This document shows positions 44,316 to 54,550 of a stretch of DNA of 64,000 nt, one piece after another. The stretch's first letter is position 1; each line of letters begins with the position of its first letter. A model generated the notes under the pieces. It saw nothing but the letters and a program-made list of their open reading frames with translations, made no database searches and was not told the DNA's origin. The translations under genes and the position numbers were made by a program. This DNA is from Plasmopara viticola (lineage: Eukaryota > Oomycota > Peronosporomycetes > Peronosporales > Peronosporaceae), in contig MBPM02000012.1 of NCBI GenBank assembly GCA_001695595.3, positions 930,001 through 994,000 of the forward strand, given 5' to 3'.

Positions 44316-45410
44316 TGTAATGTATTACGTTATCGCGTTGCCAAGGTATGCACGTGCTAGGCTCAGTCTGGCTAGTCCACGGCATAGAGTGGTGTCCGCA
44401 TACGTCGAGTCTCGTTCGGCGGGCAGTGCATCCAGCACCGAGGTCGTATGGGTCTTCCAATTCTTTCGGTCTTGTGCAAGGGTACGTACCACTTCGAGGT
44501 CTTGTGCTGTCCGGAGTCGAAAGCCGGAGCCACGGGAAACAGGATTGTGGTCGAGTGTCGAGGGGAGCGTGGTGCAGGGACGTCCGCGCCATTTTGCTGC
44601 GGTGAAGAAGAAGTAGGCACGCATCTGGAGGTTAGCTGGAATGTCGGGATTGCGGCGAAGTACATGGCCAAACAGGCGCCAGCGAGCTTGTGTCAGTCGT
44701 AGTCTCAGCGGCCGCTCATCACAGAGGTCGTAGAGTCTTGCATTCGAAATGGGTCGGGGGTAGCGATAGCCAAGAGCGTAGCGAAGCTGGCGGCGATGGA
44801 AACTCTCGAGGCCGTGGAGCTCTGACTTGGTGAGAGCCCAGTTGTACAGCAGAATCGGTAGAACGTAGGTGTTGTACAATCGAATGCGTGTCTTGGGTGA
44901 GATGAACGTGGGGCGGAGCCAGACGGACCAGAGGCGGTGGAGCGCGAGGGTGGCCAGGGACTTGCGTCGGGATAGATCTTTAATATCGCCGAAGAGTGTT
45001 CCGAGCTTCTTAGTGTGGTGCCAGGTTTCTTCTCGGGATCGGGCGTGTCGAGTGGCGCCCGACGGGTTGCAGTGGCGGCGGATTTCGGTGACTTCGGTCT
45101 TGGCTTCGTTTTTTTTTTAGGGTTAGAAGGAAGTCATCAATGCGGTGCTCACCTCTATCGTAAATCTTGGTTTCTCGGAGGCCAAGGATATCGACGCGGT
45201 AGCGCCGGAGATCTTCGGAGAGTGTTTCGTGCTTCTTGCGCTTCGAACCTAGAGAATTCACATTAAAGGAGTGGAAGGGGGTTTGGCCTGGTGCTGGAGA
45301 CCGCCGCGTCGAGGGTGAGACTCGTTAGAGACCTGCAGATGCCCGAGAGCACCTGCCCGAAGCGCGCGAGCATTAAGCCCCCGCGCTTGGAAGGAGGGCG
45401 TCACCCCAAC
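44316..45410 (-). mobile_element. internally deleted non-LTR retrotransposon (LINE) with 15-bp target duplication
   Basis: The element is flanked by AAGACCAACATGTAA at 44301-44315 and 45411-45425. Reading the minus strand, a 5' leader (45410 to about 45270) is followed by the start of an endonuclease domain (RYRVDILGLRETKIYD). After a T-run and a frame break comes the end of a reverse transcriptase protein: LARxALHRLWSVWLRP-like text, LYNTYVLPILLYNWALTKSEL, FHRRQLRYALGYRYPRP, then WRLFGHVLRRNPD. The open frame at 44325-44879 ends just before the ATTACA-type tail. The whole catalytic core is missing, so it cannot be autonomous. The ends match the two short elements at 7.0 and 19.5 kb. All three copies have the same orientation. 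Confidence 0.9.
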
Positions 45411-45425
45411 AAGACCAACATGTAA

Positions 45426-46009
45426 GACAAATAACAATTTATGTACAGCTCTACCTGATATAACCTTTTTAGCTCCAAAGTCTTATACATCTTCTATAAT
45501 GAAATCATCATGGAATTTTATAAAATTCCCAAATCTTTTGATTGCTTTACGTGCACCAGGAACCGCCATCTCTCTAAGGATTCTTGGTGAAAAGTCAGCT
45601 TTCACCATAAAATTTTGGCTATATGTAGAAGTGTAATCCAATCATTATATAAAAACGATTTGGTCAAAAGAACGGCCTTTCTTGAGTCGCACCCATGAGT
45701 AGCCAGGTTGTCAACGTGAACCGAAAAGCCACTGCGACCTATAGCAAGCGCTGGGTGGAACATAACATGTTCAATTGCTTGAAGCGTGGGTTCATCCTAA
45801 TCTAGCTTCACTTGCGAAGCCTCTATCTGCGCCATCCACTAGCATATTTGCATCATTCTGGAAAGCGGTGACAGCTGGTCACTAGATTTCGCGACGTCTC
45901 GCTAAATCTGGGTGTTTAGTGATATTTACGGTCAGCTATGTTAAAAAATCGAGTAAATTTAATTGTAGCATTAGTGCGCTTTGAATGCATAACTTTTGAG
46001 GTTACCTCT
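45426..46009. other. intergenic stretch, perhaps part of a decayed LTR
   Basis: No gene is seen. The right half may belong to the 5' LTR of the copia relic that follows, but its left boundary cannot be fixed. Confidence 0.35.
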
Positions 46010-46088
46010 TTGACCACAAGCCGTCTTTAGAATAAATATTAGCGTAAAGATCCAACCCAATCTTTAGTCCGGCTATCAGCCCAAGCAC
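46010..46088 (+). repeat. putative end of a decayed 5' LTR and primer-binding region
   Basis: The string GACCACAAGCCGTCTT occurs here (46013) and again near 49730, downstream of the copia coding relic, as LTR ends would. Just after it, GGCTATCAGCCCAAGC (46071-46086) resembles the copia primer-binding site pattern GGTATCAGAGC. Both copies are degraded, and LTR borders cannot be set. Confidence 0.4.
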
Positions 46089-46147
46089 GAAAGCGGAACC
46101 CAACATAGAGCCATTCGACGATTCGAATTGCGCGCTGTGGTATTAGG

Positions 46148-49100
46148 ATGAAGTCATCAGATGTACACAGTGTCCGAGGGACTGTGGAATGCAGTGCTAG
46201 CTTTATGGCGGTAAAAGATCAGGAAGCCTCTCCGGCGATCGTTCTAGACCTAAAAAACTCTCATTCGGTCCGCGTTATGAGTGCTACCAGTGCCCAGAAA
46301 ACCTGGGCAGCATTGGAAGCTCCACCACATTTAAAACATGGTGAGCCGGTGATGGCTGAAGGATAAGTTTGCATCATTCAATCACAAGGCAGCAGACATA
46401 AGCGTGTACGTGGTAAAGCTGGAAAAATTGGTGCCACAGTTGAAAGCGCGAATTGCAGACCAAGTCGAGAGGTTTTGCGCGGGACGATGCTGCGCAGACT
46501 GCTACCGTCGTACGAGAGCCTGATCGGGCGGCAACCTCGTGAGCAAGCTCATCGCCGAGGAGGCACGCAAGAAGGAGTCGCGCCGCATCAAGAGCAAGAC
46601 GTAGCTGCGTGTAGGCAGGAAACGTGAAAAAGGCCAGCTCAGCAGGAAGAGTGGTGTCACCACAAGTAGGAACAAGGAGCGTGAAACTCTTGTTGAGTAC
46701 GTTTAAGTGTCGACGACGCGCAACCGGATTGAGACAAGGTGAACTTGAGGTACAGCTCGCTACACACTCGAGAACGAAGCCGAGCGGTGACACTGCTGCT
46801 TCAGGCACGTATCTTATTCGACGATAAACAAACTGACTAAGGGCAGCCACATTGATGGCGACTGCTTAGACGCGAGTATTGCGTGCGATGTATGTCCAAC
46901 GGCTAAACAAAGTGCGAACACGTTCATGAGTAGCGAAGCGAGTTCTCCTGCAACCACACAAACAATTTCGTGTATTCCAACGTGCGGGGCCTTGTCAAAG
47001 TCGAGCAACCACTACGTCATAAATGTTATTGCGATGCGGAATCGCTTTTACGAAGAACTTTGCGCTGCGCGAAAAGGGCGACATACCGGATGCGTTAATG
47101 TGATATCACGACGACATCAAACTCGAGTGCGAATTTGAGCGCAAGGTACTACACAACGACTATGGCGGGGACTATCGCAACGCAAAATTAGATTTTTTCT
47201 GCCGACAGGCAAGCGTTTGCAGTGTTACACAACCCGGGGCATAAATGGCTTGTTGGAATTTATACACTTGCGTTGATCGAGATGACGCGTTCCATGCTGG
47301 GCGTGATCATCGTAAGTAAGTTTTAATAGTGCGAATTTTGAATAACCGCCGTGAACATCCGCAACAGGGTGCCAAGCACATCGAGTTCATACGCGAGCCT
47401 GTCCGAGCTTGCACTAAAACAGTTAGCACATGCGCGTGTTCAGCCGCCAGTGCTACGCACACGTGGCTAATGTTATGCGAAGTAAGCTCGACAACTCAGG
47501 CGTGCGAGGTCTGTTGCTTGGTTACTCGAAGCAGCACAAGGTGTATCAATTTTCCGAGGTGCGATCGTAATCTAGCTCAGCGCGACGTTTGAGGAGCTCG
47601 CGATGACGGTGATATTGCGCAGAGTGCCTGGGATCACGGCATTCGGTGATCATGGTAGGATAATGTGTGATACAACATCAAGGGAGAGCTATCAGACTTC
47701 GCCAGTGCTAGTGCCACAAAAATTGCTTCTTGTGCGCCACTGGCGTAGACATATCAAAGAAGTTCACCGCTGAACGCTAGGTGAAGCCCTTGGCAACAAC
47801 CGTAATCTCAAATTTGTCGATCTTGCCACTCGGCTCGCACTTAATCTGAACGACCCACTTGCTCCCTATCGCCTTATTGTCACTCGGTAGATATAAGAAT
47901 GTTGACGTTTCGTGCTGCGCCAGTGATTGGTTCTCTCATTGGAGCCACTCATCTTTGTGTTTGCCTTGCAGCGCTTCCCGAACGTCGACGCTCTTTTCCA
48001 TCATCTTTGGCACTGAAATTGTACAACGCGCTATCAACAGCTTTGAAGTCGTCCAATTTAAATTCTTCGCGCCGCAGATTTGATGGCTAATGAGTATCGC
48101 CGCTTGCTTCTTGCCATCCGTTCGCACATGCGACTCGCTCTCGCTGTCGCATCCTGGTGTACTCAATCACTGTGTAGAAACATCACCATGCCATTGCCCG
48201 CTGATCTTGTTCTTAATGTTTGTAGGCACCACTCGCGGTTCCGTCGCAGTCAAGTAGGATGTGAGGATGGAAAATATCGAAGTCGACACTGCGACCTTAT
48301 GTTGAAGCCAAGGCGATATACATAAATCATCCTGGCGGCTTCGAGGACGCAGCATCCGAACATTAAATGGCTACTGTGCAAGGCGCTGTACATTCCAAAG
48401 AAGGAGGCTCGCGAATGGAACAACCGACACAATGTACATTTTCAAAATCGAGAAAGTAAGCTTAGAGCGGCCGAGGCGCTCGGACCTTGACTTCAGCCTT
48501 GCCATCCATCTATCGCGTCAGCGACCAGATCCCTTCTTCGCTGGAACAAAAGCAATAAAGCCTACGCTAAAAAGCGGGGTAGGCATCAAAGCGTTGGGGC
48601 CGCTTATGTACTGCCTTTAGATCGAGGAACGGCGCACATCGGTGATCAACACCATCCCATGGACCAGCGAGCGTAAATCGAACGACTGACCGGGAAGCTT
48701 AGCGTCGACAAATACAAGGAGGTAAACGCACCGGCAACCGAGAGAGTAGCTGATCAAGGTAGAAGACGACGATGTGGTTGACCTTGAGTGTCCGTACTGC
48801 GTTCGTGTCTGTGCACTAATGCATGCTGCATTGTGCACGCGGCCAAATATTGTTCACGTAGTGGGTGAGGTGCGAGCAACACGGAGTACAACATTGGATG
48901 GAGTCCAAGCGCATACTAAATCTTTCAACGACGACTGCAGACCAATCCATCGTGCTTGATGGTAAAAGCAAGGAAAGCTACTGGGAACGGATTCATCGTG
49001 GGTAAGCAACTTAGATTAGCGCCCATCCACGATGTATTTCATTTTCTTCCCTATGGTAGCGCGCTTTCGTGGAAGTTTAGTAGGTGACCTACGGTGGCGA

Positions 49101-49310
49101 CATCGGGTATTGGGATAAGATTAATGGCGCTGTACTTCGCGGTGCGGTTGTTCCTGTTTCGGACGACATAGGCTGTGCATCGGGAAGGCCAACGATCATC
49201 TATCGAGAGAACCAGGGCCGCACCGCGTCGGTGCAGAACCCGACCTTTCACGCGCGGACCAAGCATATCACTTCGAACGTGAGAAATTGGAAGCAGGTTT
49301 GACCATGCTT
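46148..49310 (+). pseudogene. Ty1/copia retrotransposon relic with an inverted central part
   Basis: Broken plus-strand translations run in copia order. Gag: SATSAQKTWAAL near 46300 and LLPSYESLIGR near 46500. Integrase C-terminus: RSKLDNSGVRGLLLGYSKQH near 47480-47540. Reverse transcriptase: INHPGGFED then LLCKALYIPKKEAREWN near 48320-48420. RNase H: CTRPNIVHVVGEV near 48840 and NPTFHARTKHIT near 49230-49275. The missing RT N-terminus is present but on the minus strand (about 48166 down to 47690), reading REALQGKHKDEWLQ, then KAIGSKWVVQIKCEPSG and VVAKGF. Many stops and frameshifts occur, so it is dead. LTR-like fragments flank it. Confidence 0.8.
47690..48166 (-). other. inverted reverse-transcriptase segment inside the copia relic
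   Basis: In copia elements this segment belongs between integrase and the middle of RT on the same strand. Here it holds exactly that missing piece in the opposite orientation, with plus-strand copia sequence on both sides. An in-place inversion explains this most simply. A second nested element in reverse is the alternative. Confidence 0.6.
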
Positions 49311-49719
49311 GAGTACTAGCCGACGGACGAGATGATAGCGGACAGACAAACGAACGTACCCGGGCGAGTCAAGCATCAAGCTCCATTTATGGTCTATGCC
49401 TCGCAGAGTAAATCGGCCAAATATACGCGCACGCAACTAGGGATAGCATCGGAAGTGATGCTGCAACTGTTATTTTTTGCATGTTCTGAAACTCGGTGAT
49501 GGCTAACCGGTGGCAGCTGGTATACCGGTTTGACTGCATGTAAAGGAGACTTAATACAGAGAATTCAATGCTGAACCTGGGTGTGGGTACACAACTTATG
49601 ACTGTGGATTAAAAGCGGTGTAGTGGGTTCTAAGCTTTTTAAATGTTTTTTATCGCTGCGCATGCTATAGGTAGCGATAGTGTGAATATAGTCCTTGGTA
49701 CATCACTTCTTATTCACCT

Positions 49720-49775
49720 TCGACCACAAGCCGTCTTCGACTTATTCAACCCGGCCTTTTAGTATAAGATACTTG
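49720..49775 (+). repeat. putative fragment of the 3' LTR of the copia relic
   Basis: It contains GACCACAAGCCGTCTTCGAC followed by TTATTCAACCCGGC, similar to the end of the presumed 5' LTR at 46013-46072. The LTR start is not identifiable. Confidence 0.35.
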
Positions 49776-51030
49776 CACTTTGTACGACAAAACCCTCCTT
49801 TTCTACGTTCTGCAATGACGAGCTTAGCTGATGTAGTTAGCGTTGCCACGCAAGTGATTTGAAGTACAGGTACATAAGGCGAGATTCTCAGCACGCCACA
49901 CGACATCGGTCACATGATATCGGTGCTTCCCTTTGTCAGTCAACACTGTGAGGCACAGGGGCCTTGCAACTATGTGACTTTCAATTCACCAAAGATATGA
50001 GAACATTCTCGCGCTTGTTAAGGTGCTCATTTCTCGCTTTTCAGATTAGTTTTGGCTCGTGTTTTTTTGTTTATCCGTGTCCATATGCATGAAAAAACGT
50101 GTTATGATTTTCAAACTTTGCGTGTAGCAAGCCAGCACAATGCGCGGGGACTCGTATGTTTCATGTGAATACCCTTTACAGACCTGCTGTCAAGTTTAAA
50201 AGCCGATGCGTCGCTCATCCCTCTCATTTATTTGGCTTTAAAGGCAGTTTGACCCAGACTAATTATCAGTGAAATAATCGCTATTTTTCTTTCTTACGTG
50301 CAGTTTTATGTTAATTTTTTGCCCCTTCCGTATTAATTTGTTGGAGAACTGGATTTCGCCTGAAGTCGCCCATGATAATAAAAATAATAAGGACGAGCTT
50401 TAACATAAGCTCAATTTAATAATAGTAGTGGTGTAATAACAAGTAGAACGGTGAGTACATCAATCACTGCCTGATATATGAGCTCTTCAAATCTGCCTGA
50501 TACGGAGATCTTGCCATCCAGTTTGCTGAAATTTATATACAGCTCTCGTGGGGCTCTCTGGCTTTTGTGTCTACTACCACAATGACACGACTGTACTAAC
50601 AAGCAAGCGCTACCGTATAAATTACATCAATCGAATAATATGTTATATTCAATTAAGAAGTTAAACAAATGAATTCAACTCCATTTTCCAAGTACTTTCT
50701 GTCCTTGACACCACTTTGAACAATCACTTTCACAGCATACATTTACGTCCGCTTCAAGCCCAAGCAGCGAAGTGCGCTGAGATTTTTTTCAACCAACGAT
50801 GCAATCAGAAAGTCACGTTACACACTTGCCTTTGATCGGGCTGTGCACTTGACGATCAACAAACACGAGAGAAAAAAGTGCTGCGTCACAATACACGAGT
50901 ACTGTATATTCATAGTGTATACTCTGTGACAGAGTGCGCACTATCAGTGTAAGCATTCTAGTAATCCATTAACTCAAGTTTGCACGTCTTCAGAAGGCTG
51001 ACTGCAAGGCTAACCGCGTGAGTCTCGTTA
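49776..51030. other. AT-rich intergenic stretch before START-FYVE gene 2
   Basis: No gene or element is supported. Short frames only. Confidence 0.4.
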
Positions 51031-51038
51031 TTCACTCT
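51031..51038 (+). promoter_or_regulatory. possible initiator element
   Basis: TTCACTCT fits the oomycete Inr-type consensus YTCANTYY and lies in a pyrimidine-rich stretch. It is about 290 bp upstream of the ATG of START-FYVE gene 2, farther than usual, so this is a weak call. Confidence 0.2.
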
Positions 51039-51328
51039 TCGCTACCACTTTCTCGCCGCCAGTATACGTTGCCTCAGAGCAGTGCTATCTACTGTAGATT
51101 ACTTTGCCAAGCCTATCGCCGCTCTCGCGACTGGCTCTTTTCATCTCGTGCAAGGATCGGCACTCGCCCGCATCGTTCCAGCATCTCTTCTCGTTCTTCA
51201 TTTGTAGTGTTTGTCACTTGGTCACTACCCTTTTAGCGGCAGTCAGCTCGTAACAAAAAGACTTGGTGAAAGAAAGGGCGTGCCACGTACAGCTTTGCCT
51301 TCGTCAGCTTCGGAATCCTCGTCAGACT

Positions 51329-54300
51329 ATGGCAAAATTTGGGACTGCAGGCTTGATCCGTGGCTCAACGACCTCGACGTCACACTTTGGTCCATCTACA
51401 CGAGACTCTGCTCGGTGTGAATTTGATGAGTCCATGGCCAACTCGACTAATTGCTCGAATCTAAAACATGGTTACAACAGCGCGGCCGACGGCTATATTC
51501 CTGGCAAGCTGCCATTACCCAATGACTACTTTCCTGTCCCCCAGCTGACCGCTAGGGAGAATCGCTATCTATTAGGACTTGCAAAGCATACGTGTAAAGA
51601 GGTCGTGTATTTCTCAAGACAAGACGATGGTCCAATGAAATGGCTACATTTGTCGTCTACGGACGGCGTCGACGTCTTCCAAGGCGTGGACACTTCCGGG
51701 TCCAATCGGGATGGCAAGGCACTCACGTACCTAAGAGGGTCCTGTAAAATTCACGCTACACTCGATGAAGTATCGAATTTTTTCAAGCTCGATACCCCCG
51801 AGAAACTATCGGGGTTTTCGCAGACGGTCGGCAGAGACTTGCTTGACCAAAAGACCTTGTTGACGCTCGCAACGCCGACACTGGAGAATCCAAAACATTA
51901 TGTCGCAGTCAAGTGGACGGCCGTGGAATCGCCCAATAAAGTTGCTCGAAATCGCGATTTCTGCTACATTGAGTGCCACGACGAGTTTATTGACGCGAAT
52001 ACGAAACGACGTGGTTGGGTCCAAAGCATGCACTCGATTCGATTGCCATTCTGTCCTCCATTGACTCAGAGTCACAACCTGGTACGTGGCAGTTTATATC
52101 GATCTGGATACACCTTTACGGAGTCGGCCGATGAAGGATATTTGGAAGCTATCCATACGTTGCACGTGGATATTAAGGGTCATGTACCTAATTGGTTGAA
52201 AATTTTGACCATGAAGCGTCGGATTACCAATTTTGCCAAAGTGAATCATTACTTTCAGCGCCAACGATTGATCCACGAAACGTTGTTGGGTGAAATGGAC
52301 TTACCTGCAAAAGACCTCGTGACTCAGTGTCAATTGTGTACCACACGATTTGGGTTCTTTCACCGCCGACATTTGTGTCGTAAGTGTGGGAAAGTGGTGT
52401 GCAACTCGTGTGGTACCAAATTCCTGCTCGATACTAACCAGGCCAGGCCGACAAGAGTGCGAATTTGTTTAAAATGTACCGAGTATGAAGGAAATGTACC
52501 CGTGATGGATGCATCCGTTCTTGTAGCGGACGCAAAGAAGCAAAGGAACCATGACCCGTCCTGTGAAGTGGAAGAATCGATGATATACCTCGAACAATCG
52601 TTTGACGAGCACGAGTCTTGCTTGGACGATGAAGATGCAAAGGGATTGGCGGATATCGAAGAAGCGAAGCGTACGAATATCAAGTTCAACGAATTGTTAA
52701 AGGAAACAAGCGAATGCGCTGAAGCCACGAACACATCACGTAATTTTGACTTGATGTCGATGCGCTCATACGAAATGGAAGGAGGATTTGGTGAAGCTGA
52801 CAGGGCTAGCTTGAATGTTTACGACTTGGGTCCGTATGAAGACCCAGTGGATGCAAAAACGGAGAAAGGAGTCAAAAGTTACAAGATTTTCGAGCATGCC
52901 AACATAAGACCGTCTGATGATCGATCTCAATCTCGGTCTCGAAGCAGTCACGAGTTTGAGCCCATTCCTCCGCGTATGCTTGAATGCCAGACACGTACTC
53001 AGCTGCGCTATGAGACACGCAATGCTCGACTTAACCTCGTACCTGACAGTGCCTATCGGGCATCGGATTTTGGTACTGAAGTTAGTATGCTGGCACAGCG
53101 TCAACAAATCGGATTGGAGCTTGAGCCTCGGTATAACTCGATGAGCGAAGCAAACCTTAACGAAGTTGATTTAGCGCGAGAACAACAGAACGATGAGGTG
53201 CACGATCCCGAGAAGGAAGCGCTTCGACTAGCAATGTCTGCCATGCGATTATATGAAGAAGAACGCGGTCCGAAGCTTCACATGGCCAAGGAAACACGCC
53301 AAGTGGCACTTGCAAAGATGATGGAAGTGTATGCACGGGAAATTAGGCAGAGCAACGACTTTAGCTCGTATACTCGAGGTACCATTTCTAATACGTATCA
53401 AGCGCAACACGATGCTTGGAGCAGTAGGCAAATGCGACGAACTTTTGGAGACGATCGCTCACCGTATGATGCTTCGCCACTGCAAGATTTTAGACAAAAC
53501 GAGCGACATTTTCCGCTCAAAGGACTTTGCAATCTGGAGACTTCGACGCTTCGTGCAGAGCACGGAGCTAGCGAGAAGGCTTATGAGGATCAAGATCTCT
53601 CAGATCGTTCGCCCAGCGCTTTCCAGGCTTTTCAAAGAAGTTCTCGCGGATCGAGAGCGACGTCTCAAGTGCCAGTTAAGAATTCCGACCGTGACGACAT
53701 GTACGATCAAAATGAAGAGGCTCAAGCAGTAACCGTGGACCTTCAGCCGAAATCAACTAGTACCATCTGTATGCAAACCAAGTCCGACAAGTCAGATATG
53801 ACGAGACACAGCAGTATGGAGACTAGCAACCTAGTCACCACATCATCGCGTTCAAACTCAATGTTTGAAGTGGCTGATTCCGACACGTTTAGTGACATGG
53901 ACTTGACAGATTTTCCACACTTGATGTGCAAGGATGACAATTGTAGTCAAATGAGGAGCTCGCTTTCGAACGCGCAACATTGGTCTGAGAACGAAGGACT
54001 TGAGTACGTTGAGGAACCTGGAGTGAGTGATTTGCTGGCATCGCTTCATCTTGACGACGTGCAACAAGTAGAAGATGACGATAGTCTAAGTCAGTCGTCG
54101 ACATCGTCCTCTCACATTAACACGGAAACTTCGGTATCGAATGAAGTTCCACTGGGTCAATGCAGAGCTGCTGCCGAACCCGGAGCTATGATCTCGCTCA
54201 TTATAAAGAATGAACTGTCAGAGAGCATGGATACGCACAACGAGCAACTCGGGTACCGTCATCAATACTCCAAGCTGCCCTCATTGCTGGATCTTTTGTC

Positions 54301-54550
54301 CGAGTTATGTGGTAGCGAGCGATCGTCACTTCCGTCGTACCTCGAGTTTGGAGGATCGCATTCGGAGCTCGAGCCAGAATACCTTGAAGCGATTGCAAAC
54401 GCCAGCAAGGGTATAATTGGCACGATGGAGGGAGAAAGGCGACGGAGACGGTCGAGTATTCCATCAAAATTGGAAGCGATGGTATCGCGTGAAGGTGTCA
54501 AGTTTGACGGACATGTTGCTAAGATACGAAATAGAAATATTACTTTGTGA
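51329..54550 (+). CDS. START-like lipid-binding plus FYVE zinc finger protein, paralogue 2
   Basis: A single-exon frame of 1073 codons from the first in-frame ATG at 51329 (MAKFGTAGL). The upstream extension relies on TTG. Residues about 130-325 form the START-like domain (HYVAVKWTAVESP, RNRDFCYIEC, RRGWVQSMHSIRLPFCPP, LYRSGYTFTES). Residues 334-383 form a FYVE finger with CQLC, the basic patch HRRHLCRKCG, CNSC and CLKC. This is closer to the PI3P-binding consensus than in paralogue 1. The remaining ~690 residues are acidic, Ser-rich and mostly disordered. The shared START signatures show that it is a paralogue of 14620-17388. Endosomal lipid handling is the likely area of function (inference from domains). 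An alternative internal start is MANSTNCS. Confidence 0.88.
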   Translation: MAKFGTAGLIRGSTTSTSHFGPSTRDSARCEFDESMANSTNCSNLKHGYNSAADGYIPGKLPLPNDYFPVPQLTARENRYLLGLAKHTCKEVVYFSRQDDGPMKWLHLSSTDGVDVFQGVDTSGSNRDGKALTYLRGSCKIHATLDEVSNFFKLDTPEKLSGFSQTVGRDLLDQKTLLTLATPTLENPKHYVAVKWTAVESPNKVARNRDFCYIECHDEFIDANTKRRGWVQSMHSIRLPFCPPLTQSHNLVRGSLYRSGYTFTESADEGYLEAIHTLHVDIKGHVPNWLKILTMKRRITNFAKVNHYFQRQRLIHETLLGEMDLPAKDLVTQCQLCTTRFGFFHRRHLCRKCGKVVCNSCGTKFLLDTNQARPTRVRICLKCTEYEGNVPVMDASVLVADAKKQRNHDPSCEVEESMIYLEQSFDEHESCLDDEDAKGLADIEEAKRTNIKFNELLKETSECAEATNTSRNFDLMSMRSYEMEGGFGEADRASLNVYDLGPYEDPVDAKTEKGVKSYKIFEHANIRPSDDRSQSRSRSSHEFEPIPPRMLECQTRTQLRYETRNARLNLVPDSAYRASDFGTEVSMLAQRQQIGLELEPRYNSMSEANLNEVDLAREQQNDEVHDPEKEALRLAMSAMRLYEEERGPKLHMAKETRQVALAKMMEVYAREIRQSNDFSSYTRGTISNTYQAQHDAWSSRQMRRTFGDDRSPYDASPLQDFRQNERHFPLKGLCNLETSTLRAEHGASEKAYEDQDLSDRSPSAFQAFQRSSRGSRATSQVPVKNSDRDDMYDQNEEAQAVTVDLQPKSTSTICMQTKSDKSDMTRHSSMETSNLVTTSSRSNSMFEVADSDTFSDMDLTDFPHLMCKDDNCSQMRSSLSNAQHWSENEGLEYVEEPGVSDLLASLHLDDVQQVEDDDSLSQSSTSSSHINTETSVSNEVPLGQCRAAAEPGAMISLIIKNELSESMDTHNEQLGYRHQYSKLPSLLDLLSELCGSERSSLPSYLEFGGSHSELEPEYLEAIANASKGIIGTMEGERRRRRSSIPSKLEAMVSREGVKFDGHVAKIRNRNITL

